Assembly: GCA_009784945.1 (NCBI GenBank)
Contig: WQXH01000013.1
Location: forward strand, 1 to 45,538
Reading direction: 5' to 3'
Length of the DNA: 45,538 nucleotides
Source: Coriobacteriia bacterium
GTDB taxonomy: Bacteria; Actinomycetota; Coriobacteriia; Coriobacteriales; UBA8131
Shown here piece after piece: positions 44,417 to 45,538 of this stretch; within the stretch, counting starts at the first letter, position 1, and each line of letters starts with the position of its first letter. Below the pieces are notes generated by a model that saw only the letters and a list, made by a program, of their open reading frames with translations, searched no databases and was not told where the DNA came from. The position numbers and the translations under genes were made by a program.

Positions 44417-45403
44417 TTAGCCTACGGGCTCCTCTTCGCCACTTTCTGTATCTTCTGTATCAAAAGTCGCTCCAGCAGGTGCGATGATGCCAGCAGGGTA
44501 TTTCTGACCCTCACCGATGCGGGTGACAGGCACAGCAGAAGCAAAGCCAACGCGCATAACAACACGTACTGCCTTGGAGTCTTGCTGCATCAGGTTAAGA
44601 ACAACCTTGCCATCAGAGTCAGAGATTACACCCTCGCTAAAGATGTCATAGGTCACATCTTGGCGAATACCAACGAGGAACTTGCTCCAGTCAATAGCCA
44701 GCAATTCTGCCCTATCGCTATCCCAAGAACCATTAAGCACCTCATTGAGAGCATATCCATACAGACCGCTGGGAGTCCCCGCAGAAAGCGATGGGGTATA
44801 AATAGGGGTGCCTTGCTCATTTCTAAGACCGATAAGCTCCCACTGTAGACCAGGCATCGAGGCAAAGCCGTTGATACCAAAGCCCTGCTTGGCAATCATT
44901 TTGCCTAGTGCGGCCACGTCTACGCCGAGGTCTTTGACCGTGCCGCTGGTTACCACATTTCCAGCAGCCGCAGCCGCAGGAATAATAGCCTCAGGCCAAG
45001 ATGTAGGCTTGTCTACGCCAAAGAGGGCAGCCACATCAAGCTTAAGCCCAATGGCCTCAGCAAGAAGGGGTTTAATCTCTTGCCAAATATCAATGCTCGC
45101 ATCATCGATCACAGCGTTGGGCACAGGTACGATAACGGCCAGCTCCTCTGCCGTAATCCACTGATCTTTCCAGTCGGCTTTCGTGGTCTTCTTGAGACCC
45201 GTATCGCCGTCCAGCCAAAATGCCTCAGGTAGCGTGGTCAACACAGCTTGCTTGGCTTTTTTGGCAGACAACCTGACCTTTTTTGCGCGTTCCATCAATA
45301 CTGAGGACTTGGGAAGCTCTTGAATGATTCCTGAAATAGTCTGATCGGGCATCAGTGCCCCTGCTACATCAGGTCTTCCGATAATGTTGTTAAAGTCTGA
45401 CAT
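44417..45403 (-). CDS. Phage major capsid protein (HK97-type)
   Basis: A complete 328-residue protein. MSDFNNIIGRPDVAGALMPDQTISGIIQELPKSSVLMERAKKVRLSAKK is the usual start of HK97-fold capsid proteins, followed by WITAEELAVIVPVPNAVIDDASIDIWQEIKPLLAEAIGLKLDVAALFG, the spine-helix region, and a GLYGYALNEVLNGSW... KFLVGIRQDVTYDIF P-domain stretch. It ends in an acidic tail. The ATG has GGAG upstream, and the scaffold gene ends ten bases before it. Confidence 0.88.
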   Translation of the reverse strand: MSDFNNIIGRPDVAGALMPDQTISGIIQELPKSSVLMERAKKVRLSAKKAKQAVLTTLPEAFWLDGDTGLKKTTKADWKDQWITAEELAVIVPVPNAVIDDASIDIWQEIKPLLAEAIGLKLDVAALFGVDKPTSWPEAIIPAAAAAGNVVTSGTVKDLGVDVAALGKMIAKQGFGINGFASMPGLQWELIGLRNEQGTPIYTPSLSAGTPSGLYGYALNEVLNGSWDSDRAELLAIDWSKFLVGIRQDVTYDIFSEGVISDSDGKVVLNLMQQDSKAVRVVMRVGFASAVPVTRIGEGQKYPAGIIAPAGATFDTEDTESGEEEPVG

Positions 45404-45412
45404 TATTTCTCC

Positions 45413-45538
45413 TTATCTCTTGTTTCTCAGTGCGTCTCCAAGGAAGTCACCAGACTCACTGGACGATGACTGCTCATCGCCGCTTCCTGGTACTACTGGG
45501 GTTTTGGTTTTTACAAAGTGCGGTTTGACTGATTCGGC
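45413..45538 (-). CDS. C-terminus of a phage scaffold protein (partial, runs off the window)
   Basis: 41 residues in frame to the window edge: AESVKPHFVKTKTPVVPGSG, a Ser-rich stretch, then DFLGDALRNKR and stop. A P-x-V-x-G-S-G turn followed by DFL...R is typical of the end of DUF4355/GP20-like scaffolds, and its place directly before the capsid gene supports this. Confidence 0.6.
   Translation of the reverse strand, partial: AESVKPHFVKTKTPVVPGSGDEQSSSSESGDFLGDALRNKR

Noticed and set aside
41201-45538. Ordinary prophage inserted once into the array
   Set aside because: A single insertion would leave phage DNA continuous. Here it alternates with array blocks, changes orientation and is cut at repeat edges; no integrase or att duplication is seen in the window.

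Overview
The window looks like a chromosomal segment of an actinobacterium, most likely of the class Coriobacteriia. The signs are a dnaK-grpE-dnaJ-hspR-clpB heat-shock cluster with a MerR-type HspR, a type III glutamine synthetase, a type I-E CRISPR-Cas locus with an actinobacterial-style repeat, and roughly balanced base composition. The class is an inference; no rRNA or tRNA gene is present to confirm it.

Positions 1-28600 are mostly core genes on the minus strand. They are arginine biosynthesis (argC-argJ-argB behind an ArgR-type box and a clear promoter), rpiB, tsaC, a secreted HExxH protein, then a plus-strand higBA toxin-antitoxin pair whose promoter lies inside a 43-bp palindrome. Next come prfA with a frameshifted prmC, pheST, polA, a plus-strand mutY-like glycosylase coupled to a ygbA-family gene, glnN, a hybrid histidine kinase with a CxxCH sensor domain, and the heat-shock cluster. 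The clpB leader is a long inverted repeat that buries the ribosome binding site and start codon of clpB.

Positions 28600-31500 are an accessory stretch. It holds the dnaK promoter, an inverted copy of a 93-bp palindromic repeat also found beside higBA, a tandem 32-bp repeat, an orphan ParB-like gene and a DEDDh (DnaQ-like) exonuclease.

Positions 31521-40528 are a complete type I-E operon (cas3, cas8e, cse2, cas7, cas5, cas6e, cas1, cas2e) read towards a CRISPR array that starts at 40684.

Positions 40684-45538 are the unusual part. Twenty identical 28-nt repeats occur, but only 15 intervals are normal spacers of 33-34 nt. Four intervals are 659, 81, 1130 and 613 nt long, and a fifth runs off the window after at least 1315 nt. 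These long intervals carry pieces of phage head-module genes (ADP-ribosyltransferase tail, BECR/CdiA-like nuclease tail, small toxin/immunity-like pair, scaffold, major capsid, head-tail connector). Each piece is cut exactly at a repeat edge. Either phage DNA entered the array by recombination or by capture of very long spacers, or the contig is an assembly chimera that crossed between array and phages at matching spacers. This cannot be settled from sequence alone. It is the most interesting thing in the window, followed by the clpB leader.
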